Positions 49,068-59,066 are shown, numbered from the stretch's first letter. The stretch is DNA of 64,000 nucleotides from Scandinavium vulneris_A (GCA_046518185.1 JBKGRZ010000001.1:1178001-1242000), one strand, 5' to 3'. Numbers and translations are program-made. Notes: generated from the letters alone by a model not told the origin.

Positions 49068-51875
49068 TTAATCGACGTTCAGCGCGTCATTGACCAGATC
49101 TTGTTGCTGCTTCTGGTGAACAGACATATACCCTACCGCCGGAGAGGCGGAGGCCGGGCGACCTGCGTAACGCAGGGCAGACCCAAATGGAATCACTTCA
49201 CGTAAGTGATGCTGGCTGCAGTACCAGGCGCCCTGGTTGAGCGGCTCTTCCTGGCACCAGACAAAATCATGCACGTGAGCGTATGGTTTCAGTGCGTCCT
49301 GCATCGCCTGATGCGGGAACGGATAAAGCTGTTCGATACGCACAATGGCGACATCTTTCTGATTGTTCTTGCGACGCTGTTCCAGCAGGTCGTAGTACAC
49401 CTTACCGGAGCACATCACCACGCGTTTCACCGCTTTAGGATCCAGCTCGTCAATCTCGCCAATCGCAGGCATAAAGGTGCCGTTGGCCAGCTCTTCGAGG
49501 CTCGATACCGCCAGTGGGTGACGCAGCAGAGATTTCGGCGACATCACCACCAACGGACGGCGCATCCCGCGCAGCGCCTGACGACGCAGCATGTGATAAA
49601 CCTGAGCCGGGGTCGACGGGACGCACACCTGCATGTTCTGTTCAGCACACAGCTGCAGATAACGCTCCAGACGTGCAGAGGAGTGCTCCGGACCCTGGCC
49701 TTCGTAGCCGTGTGGCAGCAGCATGGTCAGGCCACACATACGGCCCCATTTCTGCTCGCCGGAACTGATGAACTGGTCGATAACCACCTGCGCACCGTTG
49801 GCGAAGTCACCGAACTGCGCTTCCCAAATAGTCAGGATGCGCGGCTCTGCGGTGGCATAGCCGTATTCGAATGCCAGAACCGCTTCTTCAGACAGCACGG
49901 AGTCCCAGACCTTGAACTGGCCCTGACCGTTATGCACATGCTGCAGCGGGGTATAAGTAGAACCGTTGGTCTGGTTATGGATAACCGCATGGCGATGGAA
50001 GAAGGTGCCGCGCCCGGAGTCTTCACCGGACAAACGCACCGGAATGCCTTCATCAACCAGCGTGGCGTACGCCAGGTTTTCCGCACCGCCCCAGTCGAAC
50101 ATTTTCTCACCGGCAGCCATAGACTGGCGATCGGCGTAGATTTTAGCGACACGGGACTGCATTTCGACCGCTTCTGGCACGGTGCTGATGCGCTTAGCCA
50201 GCTCCTGCAAGCGCTTCATGTCGACCTTGTTCGGGTAGCTCTCATCCCACTCGTGGTTGAGGTACGGCGACCAGGTAAAGGAGTGCATGTTCATCGGACG
50301 CCACTCTTTCACCACGCATTCGCCTTCGTCCAGCGCGTCGCGGTACAGATTGACCAGTTCGGTCGCATCTTCGAGGGTCGCGACTTTCTCGCCTTCCAGC
50401 TTGTCGGCGTAGATTTTGCGCGGGGTCGGATGTTTTTTGATTTTCTGGTACATCAGCGGCTGGGTTGCGCTTGGCTCGTCGGCTTCGTTATGGCCGTGAC
50501 GGCGGTAGCACACCAGGTCGATGAACACATCGCGTTTGAAGGTATTACGGAAATCAAGCGCCAGGCGAGTCACGAAAGCAACCGCTTCAGGGTCATCCGC
50601 ATTCACGTGGAAAATCGGTGCCATCACCATCTTACCGATATCGGTACAGTATGGCGTGGAGCGAGCATCCAGCGGGTTAGATGTCGTGAAGCCCACCTGG
50701 TTGTTGATAACGATACGTACCGTACCGCCCACTTCGTAACCGCGAGCTTTGGACATGTTCAGGGTTTCCTGAACCACGCCCTGACCGGCCACCGCGGCAT
50801 CACCGTGAATGGTAATTGGCAGAACCTTGTTGCTGCTCGGCTCTTCCAGTCTGTCCAGACGCGCACGTACCGAACCGATAACCACCGGGCTGACGATTTC
50901 GAGGTGTGACGGGTTGAACGCCAGCGCCAGGTGAACCAGGCCGCCTTCGGTTTCGATATCAGACGAGAAGCCCATGTGGTACTTCACGTCACCGGTGCCG
51001 AGGTGTTCTTTATGCTTCCCGGCAAATTCGTCGAACAGGTCCTGCGGTTTTTTACCGAGCACGTTGATCAACACGTTCAGACGGCCGCGGTGCGCCATAC
51101 CCAGCACCACTTCGCGCGTGCCGCTCTTACCGGCGTGGCGAATCAGTTCTTTCAGCATTGGCACCAGCGCATCACCGCCTTCCAGCGAGAAGCGTTTTGC
51201 CCCTGGGAATTTCGCACCCAGGTAACGTTCCAGGCCTTCCGCAGCGGTCAGCTCAGTGAGGAAACGTTTTTTCTCGTCAGCGCTAAAGCTCGCGTGACCG
51301 ACCACCGATTCAATACGCTGTTGGATCCAGCGTTTCTCTTCCGTGGACGTAATATGCATGTATTCCGCGCCGATGGAACCGCCATATGTTTGCTTCAGCG
51401 CAGCAATCAAATCGGCAAGTTTCATCGTTTCTTTGCCGATAGCAAAGGAACCCACGTTAAAACTTTCCTGGAGATCGGCCTCGGTCAAATCGTGGAACGC
51501 AGGTTCCAGATCGGTCACAGGCTCCTGCTTCCAAAGCCCAAGCGGATCGAGATTCGCCGCCTGATGACCACGGAAACGCCAGGCGTTGATCAACTGCAGG
51601 ACTTTAACCTGCTTCACGTTGGCATCAGGATCGGAAATGGAGGTCGCGTAACGCGAGGCATCCTTCGCCAGACGACGGAAATAATCACGCGTAGTGGAGT
51701 GGAATTGATCCGGTTTGACTCCGGTACCAGGTAACTGCTGGAACATTGAACGCCAGTTGGCGTCGACAGAGTCAGGATCGGTTAAGAAGTCTTCATAGAG
51801 CTGTTCTATCCAGCTCTGGTTCGAGCCAGAGAGGTAAGAAGAGTCCAGCCAGGCTTTCATTGCGCCGTTCTGCAT
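49068..51875 (-). CDS. sucA: 2-oxoglutarate dehydrogenase E1 component SucA
   Basis: 935-residue thiamine diphosphate enzyme that decarboxylates 2-oxoglutarate. N terminus MQNGAMKAWLDSSYLSG binds E2; thiamine site HGDAAVAGQG and GHNEADEPSATQP; conserved HRHAVIHNQ. Two residues longer than E. coli SucA, near residue 180. Preceded by 244 bases after sdhB with repeat elements and hairpins. Confidence 0.98.
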   Translation of the reverse strand: MQNGAMKAWLDSSYLSGSNQSWIEQLYEDFLTDPDSVDANWRSMFQQLPGTGVKPDQFHSTTRDYFRRLAKDASRYATSISDPDANVKQVKVLQLINAWRFRGHQAANLDPLGLWKQEPVTDLEPAFHDLTEADLQESFNVGSFAIGKETMKLADLIAALKQTYGGSIGAEYMHITSTEEKRWIQQRIESVVGHASFSADEKKRFLTELTAAEGLERYLGAKFPGAKRFSLEGGDALVPMLKELIRHAGKSGTREVVLGMAHRGRLNVLINVLGKKPQDLFDEFAGKHKEHLGTGDVKYHMGFSSDIETEGGLVHLALAFNPSHLEIVSPVVIGSVRARLDRLEEPSSNKVLPITIHGDAAVAGQGVVQETLNMSKARGYEVGGTVRIVINNQVGFTTSNPLDARSTPYCTDIGKMVMAPIFHVNADDPEAVAFVTRLALDFRNTFKRDVFIDLVCYRRHGHNEADEPSATQPLMYQKIKKHPTPRKIYADKLEGEKVATLEDATELVNLYRDALDEGECVVKEWRPMNMHSFTWSPYLNHEWDESYPNKVDMKRLQELAKRISTVPEAVEMQSRVAKIYADRQSMAAGEKMFDWGGAENLAYATLVDEGIPVRLSGEDSGRGTFFHRHAVIHNQTNGSTYTPLQHVHNGQGQFKVWDSVLSEEAVLAFEYGYATAEPRILTIWEAQFGDFANGAQVVIDQFISSGEQKWGRMCGLTMLLPHGYEGQGPEHSSARLERYLQLCAEQNMQVCVPSTPAQVYHMLRRQALRGMRRPLVVMSPKSLLRHPLAVSSLEELANGTFMPAIGEIDELDPKAVKRVVMCSGKVYYDLLEQRRKNNQKDVAIVRIEQLYPFPHQAMQDALKPYAHVHDFVWCQEEPLNQGAWYCSQHHLREVIPFGSALRYAGRPASASPAVGYMSVHQKQQQDLVNDALNVD

Positions 51876-51991
51876 CGTGATCCCTTAAGCATTTTTATGC
51901 TTACTTTCGCCGTAGAAACTACCACGCACACCAGGTGTACGTGCCGGGGTTCACTTGCGAGCTCTTCTCTTCGGGCCCGCGAAGGAACCTT

Positions 51992-52023
51992 TAAAAACTG
52001 TCTGCACTTCAGGGCAGTTTTTA
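51992..52023. terminator. Hairpin between sdhB and sucA, possible attenuator
   Basis: TAAAAACTG and CAGTTTTTA arms enclosing CTG/CAG, with A and T tracts at the ends, so it looks like an intrinsic terminator on both strands. In the middle of the sdh-suc operon it may reduce transcription into sucABCD. Confidence 0.6.
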
Positions 52024-52046
52024 GAGGTTTCCTGCAATTCCGTTTT

Positions 52047-52110
52047 CCCGGTGGCGCTGCGCAGACCGGGCCTACTGTCACGTAGGCCTGATTAACGTAG
52101 CGCCATCAGG
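52047..52110. repeat. BIME-type REP pair between sdhB and sucA
   Basis: Two inverted REP-like units: CCCGGT...ACCGGG followed by CCTAC, and GTAGG followed by CCTGAT...ATCAGG. The CCTAC/GTAGG junction faces inward, as in E. coli BIMEs. Such elements often stabilise the upstream mRNA. Confidence 0.8.
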
Positions 52111-52119
52111 CATTGTTAC

Positions 52120-52836
52120 TTACGCACTGCGTTGCAGCAGCATCGACTTAATGTGGCCGATGGCGCGCGTCGGGTTAAGCCCCTTCGGACACACACTGAC
52201 GCAGTTCATGATGCTATGGCAGCGGAATACGCTGAAAGCGTCACTTAATCCTTCCAGGCGGCTGTCGGTTTCGGTATCACGGCTGTCGATCAGGAAGCGG
52301 TACGCCGCCAACAGACCGGCCGGGCCGATGAACTTATCCGGATTCCACCAGAACGATGGGCAAGAAGTGGAACAGCATGCGCAGAGAATACACTCGTACA
52401 GGCCATCCAGTTTTTCACGCTGCTCCGGCGACTGTAAATGCTCGCGAGCGGGTGGATTTTGCCCATTATTCAACAAGTAAGGCTTAATCTTCTCATATTG
52501 GGCATAGAACTGCCCCATGTCTACCACCAAATCGCGTACCACCGGTAAACCCGGCAGCGGACGAATCACAATCTTCTGCCCGGCACGCTGCAGGGCGGAG
52601 ATGGGGGTGATACACGCCAGACCGTTTTTGCCGTTCATGTTCACGCCGTCGGAACCGCACACGCCTTCGCGGCAGGAGCGACGGAACGACAGGGTCGGGT
52701 CTTGTTCTTTCAGCTGGATTAACGCATCCAGCAGCATCATGTCGCGCCCTTCTTCCGCTTCGAGGGTGTAATCCTGCATACGCGGAGCGTCATCGACATC
52801 CGGGTTATAACGATAAACTGAAAACTCGAGTCTCAT
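52120..52836 (-). CDS. sdhB: Succinate dehydrogenase iron-sulfur subunit SdhB
   Basis: 238 residues with three Fe-S clusters: 2Fe-2S in CREGVCGSDGVNMNG, 4Fe-4S in CILCACCSTSC, 3Fe-4S in CHSIMNCVSVCPKG. Passes electrons from SdhA to the quinone site. Starts 16 bases after sdhA. Confidence 0.98.
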   Translation of the reverse strand: MRLEFSVYRYNPDVDDAPRMQDYTLEAEEGRDMMLLDALIQLKEQDPTLSFRRSCREGVCGSDGVNMNGKNGLACITPISALQRAGQKIVIRPLPGLPVVRDLVVDMGQFYAQYEKIKPYLLNNGQNPPAREHLQSPEQREKLDGLYECILCACCSTSCPSFWWNPDKFIGPAGLLAAYRFLIDSRDTETDSRLEGLSDAFSVFRCHSIMNCVSVCPKGLNPTRAIGHIKSMLLQRSA

Positions 52837-52852
52837 TTTCCTGTCTCCGCAA

Positions 52853-54619
52853 TTAGTAGGTACGCACTTTCGGCGGGAATGCCGGACGCAGTTTCGGTTC
52901 CATGTTCACTTCACGACGGGTCATGGATTCGGACTGCGGCTGGTACAGGGAGTGGCAGAGCCAGTTTTCATCATCGCGATCCGGGAAGTCGAAGCGGCTG
53001 TGTGCGCCCCGGCTTTCGGTACGGAAGTTTGCCGACACCGCAGTAGCGAAGGCGGTTTCCATCAGGTTATCCAGCTCCAGACACTCAACGCGCTGGGTGT
53101 TGAATTCGCTGGAGGTGTCATCCAGACGGGCATTTTTCAAACGCTCGCGGATCACTTTCAGCTGCTCAAGCCCTTTGGCCATCGCGTCACCTTCACGGAA
53201 CACCGAGAAGTTGTGCTGCATACATTCCTGCAACGCTTTACGGATTTCCACCGGATCTTCACCGCTGCGGGTGTTGTTCCAACGGTTGAGACGATCCAGG
53301 GAAGCATCAATGTCAGATTCGCTGGCATCGCGCATGGCGCCCTGCTCGGCGATAGACTCTTGCAGGTGAAGACCTGCCGCACGACCAAATACCACCAGGT
53401 CCAGCAGCGAGTTGCCGCCCAGACGGTTGGCACCGTGAACGGATACACAGGCGATTTCGCCGACGGCGAACAGCCCAGGGATCACCACATCTTCGCCCTT
53501 CTCGTTCACGGTCAGCGCCTGGCCGGTCACTTTGGTCGGAATACCGCCCATCATGTAGTGGCAGGTCGGGATAACCGGAATAGGCTCTTTGACCGGGTCA
53601 ACGTGCGCAAAGGTGCGGGACAGTTCGAGGATGCCCGGCAGACGGGATTCGAGCACGTCTTTACCGAGGTGATCGAGTTTCAGTTTCGCGTGCGGACCCC
53701 AAGGGCCATCGCAGCCACGACCTTCACGGATTTCGATCATGATGGAACGCGCCACCACGTCACGACCCGCCAGGTCTTTCGCATTCGGGGCATAACGCTC
53801 CATGAAGCGCTCGCCGTGTTTGTTCAGCAGGTATCCGCCTTCACCACGACAGCCTTCGGTGACCAGCACCCCAGCCCCGGCGATACCGGTTGGGTGGAAC
53901 TGCCACATTTCCATATCCTGTACCGGCACGCCAGCACGGATTGCCATCCCAACGCCGTCACCGGTGTTGATATGGGCGTTAGTCGTCGACTGATAAATAC
54001 GGCCCGCGCCGCCGGTCGCCAGCACGGTGGCATTGGCTTTGAAGTACACGACTTCACCGGTTTCGATACACAGGGCGGTACAACCGACCACTGCGCCATC
54101 CTGGTTTTTCACCAGATCCAGCGCATACCACTCGGAGAAGATGGTGGTTTTGTTTTTCAGGTTCTGCTGATACAGCGTGTGCAGCAACGCATGACCGGTA
54201 CGGTCAGCTGCCGCTGCGGTACGTGCCGCCTGCTCGCCGCCGAAGTTTTTCGACTGGCCGCCAAACGGACGCTGATAAATAGAGCCATCGTCCAGACGCG
54301 AGAACGGCAGACCCATATGCTCCAGCTCCAGAATCGCTTCCGGGCCGGTCTTACACATATATTCGATAGCGTCCTGGTCACCGATGTAGTCAGACCCCTT
54401 CACGGTGTCATACATGTGCCATTCCCAGTTATCTTCATGGGTGTTACCGAGTGCGACGGTGATACCACCCTGCGCAGATACGGTATGGGAACGGGTCGGG
54501 AAGACTTTAGAGAGCAGCGCACAGGTCTGGCCGCTCTGGGAAATTTGCAGCGCGGCACGCATACCTGCGCCACCTGCGCCTATCACAACAGCATCAAATT
54601 CTCTGACTGGCAGTTTCAT
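52853..54619 (-). CDS. sdhA: Succinate dehydrogenase flavoprotein subunit SdhA
   Basis: 588 residues, covalent FAD site histidine in TRSHTVSAQGG, dinucleotide motif VIGAGGAGMRAA, and active-site HPTGIAGAG and catalytic arginine region. Oxidises succinate to fumarate. I choose the ATG at 54619 (MKLPVR), which overlaps the sdhD stop as TAATG; the frame runs four codons further. Confidence 0.98.
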   Translation of the reverse strand: MKLPVREFDAVVIGAGGAGMRAALQISQSGQTCALLSKVFPTRSHTVSAQGGITVALGNTHEDNWEWHMYDTVKGSDYIGDQDAIEYMCKTGPEAILELEHMGLPFSRLDDGSIYQRPFGGQSKNFGGEQAARTAAAADRTGHALLHTLYQQNLKNKTTIFSEWYALDLVKNQDGAVVGCTALCIETGEVVYFKANATVLATGGAGRIYQSTTNAHINTGDGVGMAIRAGVPVQDMEMWQFHPTGIAGAGVLVTEGCRGEGGYLLNKHGERFMERYAPNAKDLAGRDVVARSIMIEIREGRGCDGPWGPHAKLKLDHLGKDVLESRLPGILELSRTFAHVDPVKEPIPVIPTCHYMMGGIPTKVTGQALTVNEKGEDVVIPGLFAVGEIACVSVHGANRLGGNSLLDLVVFGRAAGLHLQESIAEQGAMRDASESDIDASLDRLNRWNNTRSGEDPVEIRKALQECMQHNFSVFREGDAMAKGLEQLKVIRERLKNARLDDTSSEFNTQRVECLELDNLMETAFATAVSANFRTESRGAHSRFDFPDRDDENWLCHSLYQPQSESMTRREVNMEPKLRPAFPPKVRTY

Positions 54620-54966
54620 TACACACCCCACACCACAACAAATCCATAAATCACGTAAACCACCAGTGCAACGACGATAGCCAGTTGCAGAGGCAGGCGA
54701 ATGGCCAGCGGTTTAACGTAGTCGGTCAACACCTGCCACATGCCAATCCAGGCATGGATCAAGATAGAAAACAGAGCCAGCAGGGTGAAGACTTTGGTGA
54801 AAGCGGAAGAGAAGAAACCCGTCCAGACTTCCCAGGTGAGCGAGCCATGGGTCGCGAAGAAACCAACCATGTAGATAATGTACAGAGTCAGGACGATCGC
54901 GGTGGCACGTACGAGGATGAAGTCATGTACGCCGTTGCGTCCTAGTGCTGAGGCGTTGCTTACCAT
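54619..54966 (-). CDS. sdhD: Succinate dehydrogenase membrane anchor SdhD
   Basis: 115 residues, three membrane helices; carries with SdhC the heme b and ubiquinone site (SILIHAWIGMWQVLTDY). Its start overlaps the end of sdhC by seven bases. Confidence 0.97.
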   Translation of the reverse strand: MVSNASALGRNGVHDFILVRATAIVLTLYIIYMVGFFATHGSLTWEVWTGFFSSAFTKVFTLLALFSILIHAWIGMWQVLTDYVKPLAIRLPLQLAIVVALVVYVIYGFVVVWGV

Positions 54967-55349
54967 ACGAGGACTCCTGCGAGAATTGAAAGCACGACAG
55001 TAATAACAAACGAAATATTGGCAGACCTTTTCCCTGCTTCGAAGGTTTCTTCCAGGTAGCCAAAGTCCATCATCAGGTGACGAATGCCCAACACGGCGTG
55101 ATAAGCCAGTGCGGTCAGGATGCCCCAGAAAATGAATTTGACGAAGAAGCTGCTCATGATTGAGCTGGCGTGCTGGAAGCCTTCAGGAGAGGAGAGACTG
55201 GTACCCAGTAACCACAACAGAATGCCAACCGCCACAAAGGTAATCACGCCAGAAACGCGGTGGAGGATGGACGCTATCGCCGTTACGGGGAATCGGATCG
55301 TTTTGAGATCCAGATTGACAGGTCTTTGTTTTTTCACATTTTTTATCAT
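54960..55349 (-). CDS. sdhC: Succinate dehydrogenase cytochrome b556 subunit SdhC
   Basis: 129 residues from the ATG at 55349 (MIKNVKKQRPVNLDL), matching E. coli; an ATG five codons upstream (MWALFM) is also conserved in E. coli sequence. Three helices; the heme histidine lies in LAYHAVLGIRH. First gene of sdhCDAB-sucABCD. In E. coli the leader is the target of RyhB and Spot 42. Confidence 0.97.
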   Translation of the reverse strand: MIKNVKKQRPVNLDLKTIRFPVTAIASILHRVSGVITFVAVGILLWLLGTSLSSPEGFQHASSIMSSFFVKFIFWGILTALAYHAVLGIRHLMMDFGYLEETFEAGKRSANISFVITVVLSILAGVLVW

Positions 55350-56001
55350 GAATAACGCCCACATGCTGTTCTTATTGTTTCCCTTCCTCCGGTCTGCGTG
55401 CGGGTCAGACAGCGTCCTTTCTATAACTGCGCGTCATGTAAAAACTCCCTATCAAGAGCTAAAACGGCACATTACAACGCTGGGTGGCTCGGGATTGCAG
55501 GGGGTTCCGGAGACCTGGCGGCAGTATAGGACGTTCACAAAATCATTACAATTAACCTACATATAGTTTGTCGGGTTTTATGCGGAACAGTGATCAGGGT
55601 CACGATAACAACATTATTTTAAATTTTACTCACCTGATTTGACAAATATTAAACATTATTGTTACAACCATCACTTAGAAAGGCATATAATGCGTAAAAG
55701 TTATGGGGTCACTCTTTCTCCTGAGAATAAGTTATGTAATGGTGAGAAAGTATTGACCTATGCATTGCCGACAGTTAATAGTGATAGACAGGTTTGAATA
55801 AACGGACTGCTAAGACCCTGATTTGCTTTAGTTTCACGGTGGATTGAACGTATGCCCCATGGCGCCCTTTGCTCTGTACCCTGGTTTACCCTCGCGAGCT
55901 GAGCGGTGAGCCGAATAACAAACTGGTAACGTCGAACTTCACCCTGAAAGCGAATCCGGCATCCGGCAGTCTTATGCAATAAGGCGCTAAGGAGACCGTA
56001 A
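55350..56001. promoter_or_regulatory. Divergent sdhC-gltA control region
   Basis: About 650 bases without a credible gene. On the plus strand a -10 TATAAT at 55686-55691 (in GGCATATAATGCG, as in the E. coli gltA promoter) would start a long gltA leader; TTGACA at 55639-55644 is another promoter-like element. The AT-rich part 55540-55680 fits ArcA and CRP control known for both operons. Confidence 0.75.
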
Positions 56002-57288
56002 ATGGCTGATACAAAGGCAAAGCTCACTCTCAATGGTGACACTGCTATTGAACTGGACGTGCTAAAAGGTACGCTCGGCGAAGACGTTATTGATATCCGT
56101 ACACTCGGCTCAAAAGGGATGTTCACTTTTGACCCCGGTTTTACCTCCACCGCATCCTGCGAATCGAAAATCACCTTCATTGACGGTGACGAAGGCATCC
56201 TGCTGCATCGCGGTTTTCCTATCGATCAGCTGGCAACCGAATCTAACTATCTTGAAGTCTGCTACATCCTGCTGAACGGCGAAAAGCCGACCCAGGCACA
56301 GTACGACGAATTCCGTACCATCGTGACCCGTCACACCATGATCCATGAGCAGATCACCCGTCTGTTCCACGGTTTCCGTCGTGACTCGCATCCGATGGCG
56401 GTGATGTGTGGCGTGACCGGCGCGCTGGCCGCGTTCTATCACGACGCTATGGACGTGAATAACCCACGCCACCGCGAAATCGCGGCCTTCCGTCTGCTGT
56501 CGAAAATGCCAACCATGGCAGCGATGAGCTACAAATATTCCATCGGTCAGCCGTTCGTGTATCCACGTAACGATCTGTCCTATGCCGGCAACTTCCTCAA
56601 CATGATGTTCTCCACGCCGTGTGAAGAATACGTGGTGAACCCGGTGCTGGAACGCGCCATGGACCGCATCCTGATCCTGCATGCGGATCACGAGCAGAAC
56701 GCATCGACTTCGACCGTGCGTACCGCGGGCTCTTCTGGTGCTAACCCATTCGCCTGTATCGCGGCGGGCATCGCGTCCCTGTGGGGACCGGCGCACGGCG
56801 GTGCCAACGAAGCGGCATTGAAGATGCTGGAAGAAATCAGCACCGTGGAGCACATTCCGGAATTTGTTCGTCGCGCGAAAGACAAGAACGATTCGTTCCG
56901 TCTGATGGGCTTCGGTCATCGTGTGTATAAAAACTATGACCCGCGCGCCACCGTGATGCGTGAAACCTGCCACGAAGTGCTGAAAGAATTGGGCACCAAA
57001 GACGACCTGTTGCAGGTCGCGATGGAGCTGGAACACATCGCCCTGAACGACCCGTACTTCATTGAGAAGAAACTGTACCCGAACGTCGACTTCTACTCCG
57101 GCATCATCCTGAAAGCGATGGGCATTCCGTCTTCAATGTTCACCGTAATCTTTGCGATGGCCCGTACCGTCGGCTGGATTGCACACTGGAGCGAAATGCA
57201 CAGCGAAGGCATGAAAATTGCCCGTCCACGCCAGCTGTACACCGGTTACGAAAAACGCGAGTTCAGTTCAGACGTGAAAAAACGCTAA
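56002..57288 (+). CDS. gltA: Citrate synthase GltA
   Basis: Type II hexameric citrate synthase, inhibited by NADH in enteric bacteria. 428 residues. Catalytic His in GPAHGGANEAAL, second His in GFGHRVYKNYDPRA, and aspartate in PNVDFYSGI. AAGGAG precedes the ATG. The C-terminal end (FSSDVKKR) is one residue longer than in E. coli. Divergent from sdhC. Confidence 0.98.
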   Translation: MADTKAKLTLNGDTAIELDVLKGTLGEDVIDIRTLGSKGMFTFDPGFTSTASCESKITFIDGDEGILLHRGFPIDQLATESNYLEVCYILLNGEKPTQAQYDEFRTIVTRHTMIHEQITRLFHGFRRDSHPMAVMCGVTGALAAFYHDAMDVNNPRHREIAAFRLLSKMPTMAAMSYKYSIGQPFVYPRNDLSYAGNFLNMMFSTPCEEYVVNPVLERAMDRILILHADHEQNASTSTVRTAGSSGANPFACIAAGIASLWGPAHGGANEAALKMLEEISTVEHIPEFVRRAKDKNDSFRLMGFGHRVYKNYDPRATVMRETCHEVLKELGTKDDLLQVAMELEHIALNDPYFIEKKLYPNVDFYSGIILKAMGIPSSMFTVIFAMARTVGWIAHWSEMHSEGMKIARPRQLYTGYEKREFSSDVKKR

Positions 57289-57310
57289 CTACGTTGTTGT
57301 GATGTGAAAA

Positions 57311-57334
57311 ACGCGCCTGATGGCGCGTTTTTTT
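57311..57334. terminator. Bidirectional terminator between gltA and nei
   Basis: ACGCGCC and GGCGCGT arms with four-base loop, seven T residues on the plus strand and A residues before the stem. The T run overlaps the nei stop codon. Confidence 0.94.
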
Positions 57335-58124
57335 ATGTCTGGCATTGGGGGCACCAATAAAACGGTCGCGACGACATCATCTTTTTTTCGATAACGCCCC
57401 CGCACCGCTCGCAGGCTTTCCCCTCACGATGAAACACTTTAAAGCGAAACAGCGCCCCGTGATGCTTATTCTCATCCACCTGCCCGCGTGTCTGCCAGGA
57501 CAGACGTGGGATAGCCAATAGCTCATGCGCCAGATTACCCAGCTGTTCATCCGTCAGCTGGCTGGCTTTATGCGTCGCCGCCAGTCCACACGCCCAGAGA
57601 ATTTCCACCCGCAGGTAATTTCCCAACCCTGCCAAAAACGCCTGGTCGAGCAGCAGGCCAGAGAACTGACGTTGCCGGAATCGTTTCGACAACAACCGTT
57701 CTCTGACGTCGGCTTCGGTGAGCGTCGGGTCGAGTACATCCGGCCCTACGCGCTGCAAAAACGGCTGGGTGGCTAACTGCTCGGGCGTCAGCATGTCGAT
57801 GTCCGACGCGCTGTACAGCAGAATCGCTTTGGTTGCGGTTTGCAGCCGCACCCGCAGCACACGCGTGGTTTGCGGTTCTTCTCCGGCATTCACCACTCGC
57901 CACACGCCGTACAGCTGGTTATGGCTGTAAAGCGTCAATCCACCTGAAAAATGGGTCAGCATCGCTTTGCCGCGCGTTTCGATGTGAGTCACGCGCTGCC
58001 CGACTAACGCTGTTTCAAACGCTTTCAACCGCTCAAAGGCAAACCAGGCATCGGTCAGCGGCTGACCTTTGATCGCCGCTTCAAGGGCATCCGCCGCACG
58101 ACGGATCTCCGGTCCTTCGGGCAT
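57333..58124 (-). CDS. nei: Endonuclease VIII Nei
   Basis: Base-excision repair glycosylase/AP lyase for oxidised pyrimidines. 263 residues as in E. coli; N-terminal Pro2-Glu3 (MPEGPEIRRA) are catalytic after Met removal, and the C-terminal zinc finger CERCGG...CPQC is complete. It starts only nine bases after pxpC; in E. coli pxpA lies in this gap. Confidence 0.97.
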   Translation of the reverse strand: MPEGPEIRRAADALEAAIKGQPLTDAWFAFERLKAFETALVGQRVTHIETRGKAMLTHFSGGLTLYSHNQLYGVWRVVNAGEEPQTTRVLRVRLQTATKAILLYSASDIDMLTPEQLATQPFLQRVGPDVLDPTLTEADVRERLLSKRFRQRQFSGLLLDQAFLAGLGNYLRVEILWACGLAATHKASQLTDEQLGNLAHELLAIPRLSWQTRGQVDENKHHGALFRFKVFHREGKACERCGGVIEKKMMSSRPFYWCPQCQT

Positions 58125-58133
58125 ATTAGTTCC

Positions 58134-59066
58134 TTAATTTTCGCCGTTGAGGCGCCAGGCCAGTTGTTCAAAATAACGCTGCTGATCGGCGCGTGCTTTC
58201 AATGCATCCTCCAACGAACACGGCACAAAATGAATCGGCTGCCCGAGCGGAATTTGCGCCAGTTGGTACATATCGGCTTCGATAATGCAGGCAATACGCG
58301 GATAACCTCCGGTGGTCTGGGCGTCATTCATCAGCACGATCGGTTGTCCATTACGCGGCACCTGCACCACGCCGGGCAACAGGCCGTGCGACATCAGTTC
58401 GCGATCGGTGGTTCGCACCAGCGGCTGCCCTTGCAGCCGATATCCCATCCGGTTACTTTGCGGGCTGAGCTGCCAGGGCGCGCGCCAGAAGTTCTCCTGC
58501 GACGGGGCATCAAACTCGTGATACTCCGGCCCCGGCAGCGCCCGAATGCGGTTCCCGTGCTGGAGCTGTTTAACTCCCTGCGGGCCGCTAAATTGGTGGG
58601 TGGAAGGAAACACGTTCAGCCTGTCACCATCCTGTAAGCGCCGCCCTTCCAGGCCACCGATACCCACTTTCAGGTCAGTACTGTACGAGCCCATCACTTT
58701 CGGCACGTCAATCCCACCCGCCACTGCCAGATAGCTGCGAATGCCGTATAAAGGCCGCTTCAACACCAGCGTTTGCCCCGCTTTGACCGGCAGCCGCCAG
58801 CCGCCCCAGACGGTTTGGTCATCCAGCGTCGCTTCGCAGCCAGCCCCGGTCAGGGCAAACCAACCATCGCGTTCAAACTGGACGGTAAACTGCCCGAGCG
58901 TAATTTCGATCGCGGCGTCACCTGGGTCGTTGCCCACCAGCAAATTGGCGGTAAACAACGCCGGTTTATCCAGCGCCCCGCAGCGGCTGACGCCAGACTG
59001 ACGCAGGCCGTAGCGCCCACCGTCCTGCACGGAGGTGTAAAGCCCGGAACGAATAATTTTCAGCAT
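58134..59066 (-). CDS. pxpC: 5-oxoprolinase subunit C (PxpC, YbgK)
   Basis: 310-residue subunit with biotin-dependent carboxyltransferase-like fold (LYTSVQDGGRYGLRQSGVS; NLLVGNDPGDAAIEITL). With PxpA and PxpB it uses ATP to open 5-oxoproline to glutamate. Its start overlaps the pxpB end by seven bases. PxpA is not encoded in the expected place, so a functional complex requires pxpA elsewhere. Confidence 0.95.
   Translation of the reverse strand: MLKIIRSGLYTSVQDGGRYGLRQSGVSRCGALDKPALFTANLLVGNDPGDAAIEITLGQFTVQFERDGWFALTGAGCEATLDDQTVWGGWRLPVKAGQTLVLKRPLYGIRSYLAVAGGIDVPKVMGSYSTDLKVGIGGLEGRRLQDGDRLNVFPSTHQFSGPQGVKQLQHGNRIRALPGPEYHEFDAPSQENFWRAPWQLSPQSNRMGYRLQGQPLVRTTDRELMSHGLLPGVVQVPRNGQPIVLMNDAQTTGGYPRIACIIEADMYQLAQIPLGQPIHFVPCSLEDALKARADQQRYFEQLAWRLNGEN

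Noticed and set aside
49206..50909. 567-codon open frame antisense to sucA
   Set aside because: Artefact of codon bias in sucA; no ribosome site or family motif.
52952..54649. 565-codon open frame antisense to sdhA
   Set aside because: Same artefact; SdhA is unambiguous on the other strand.
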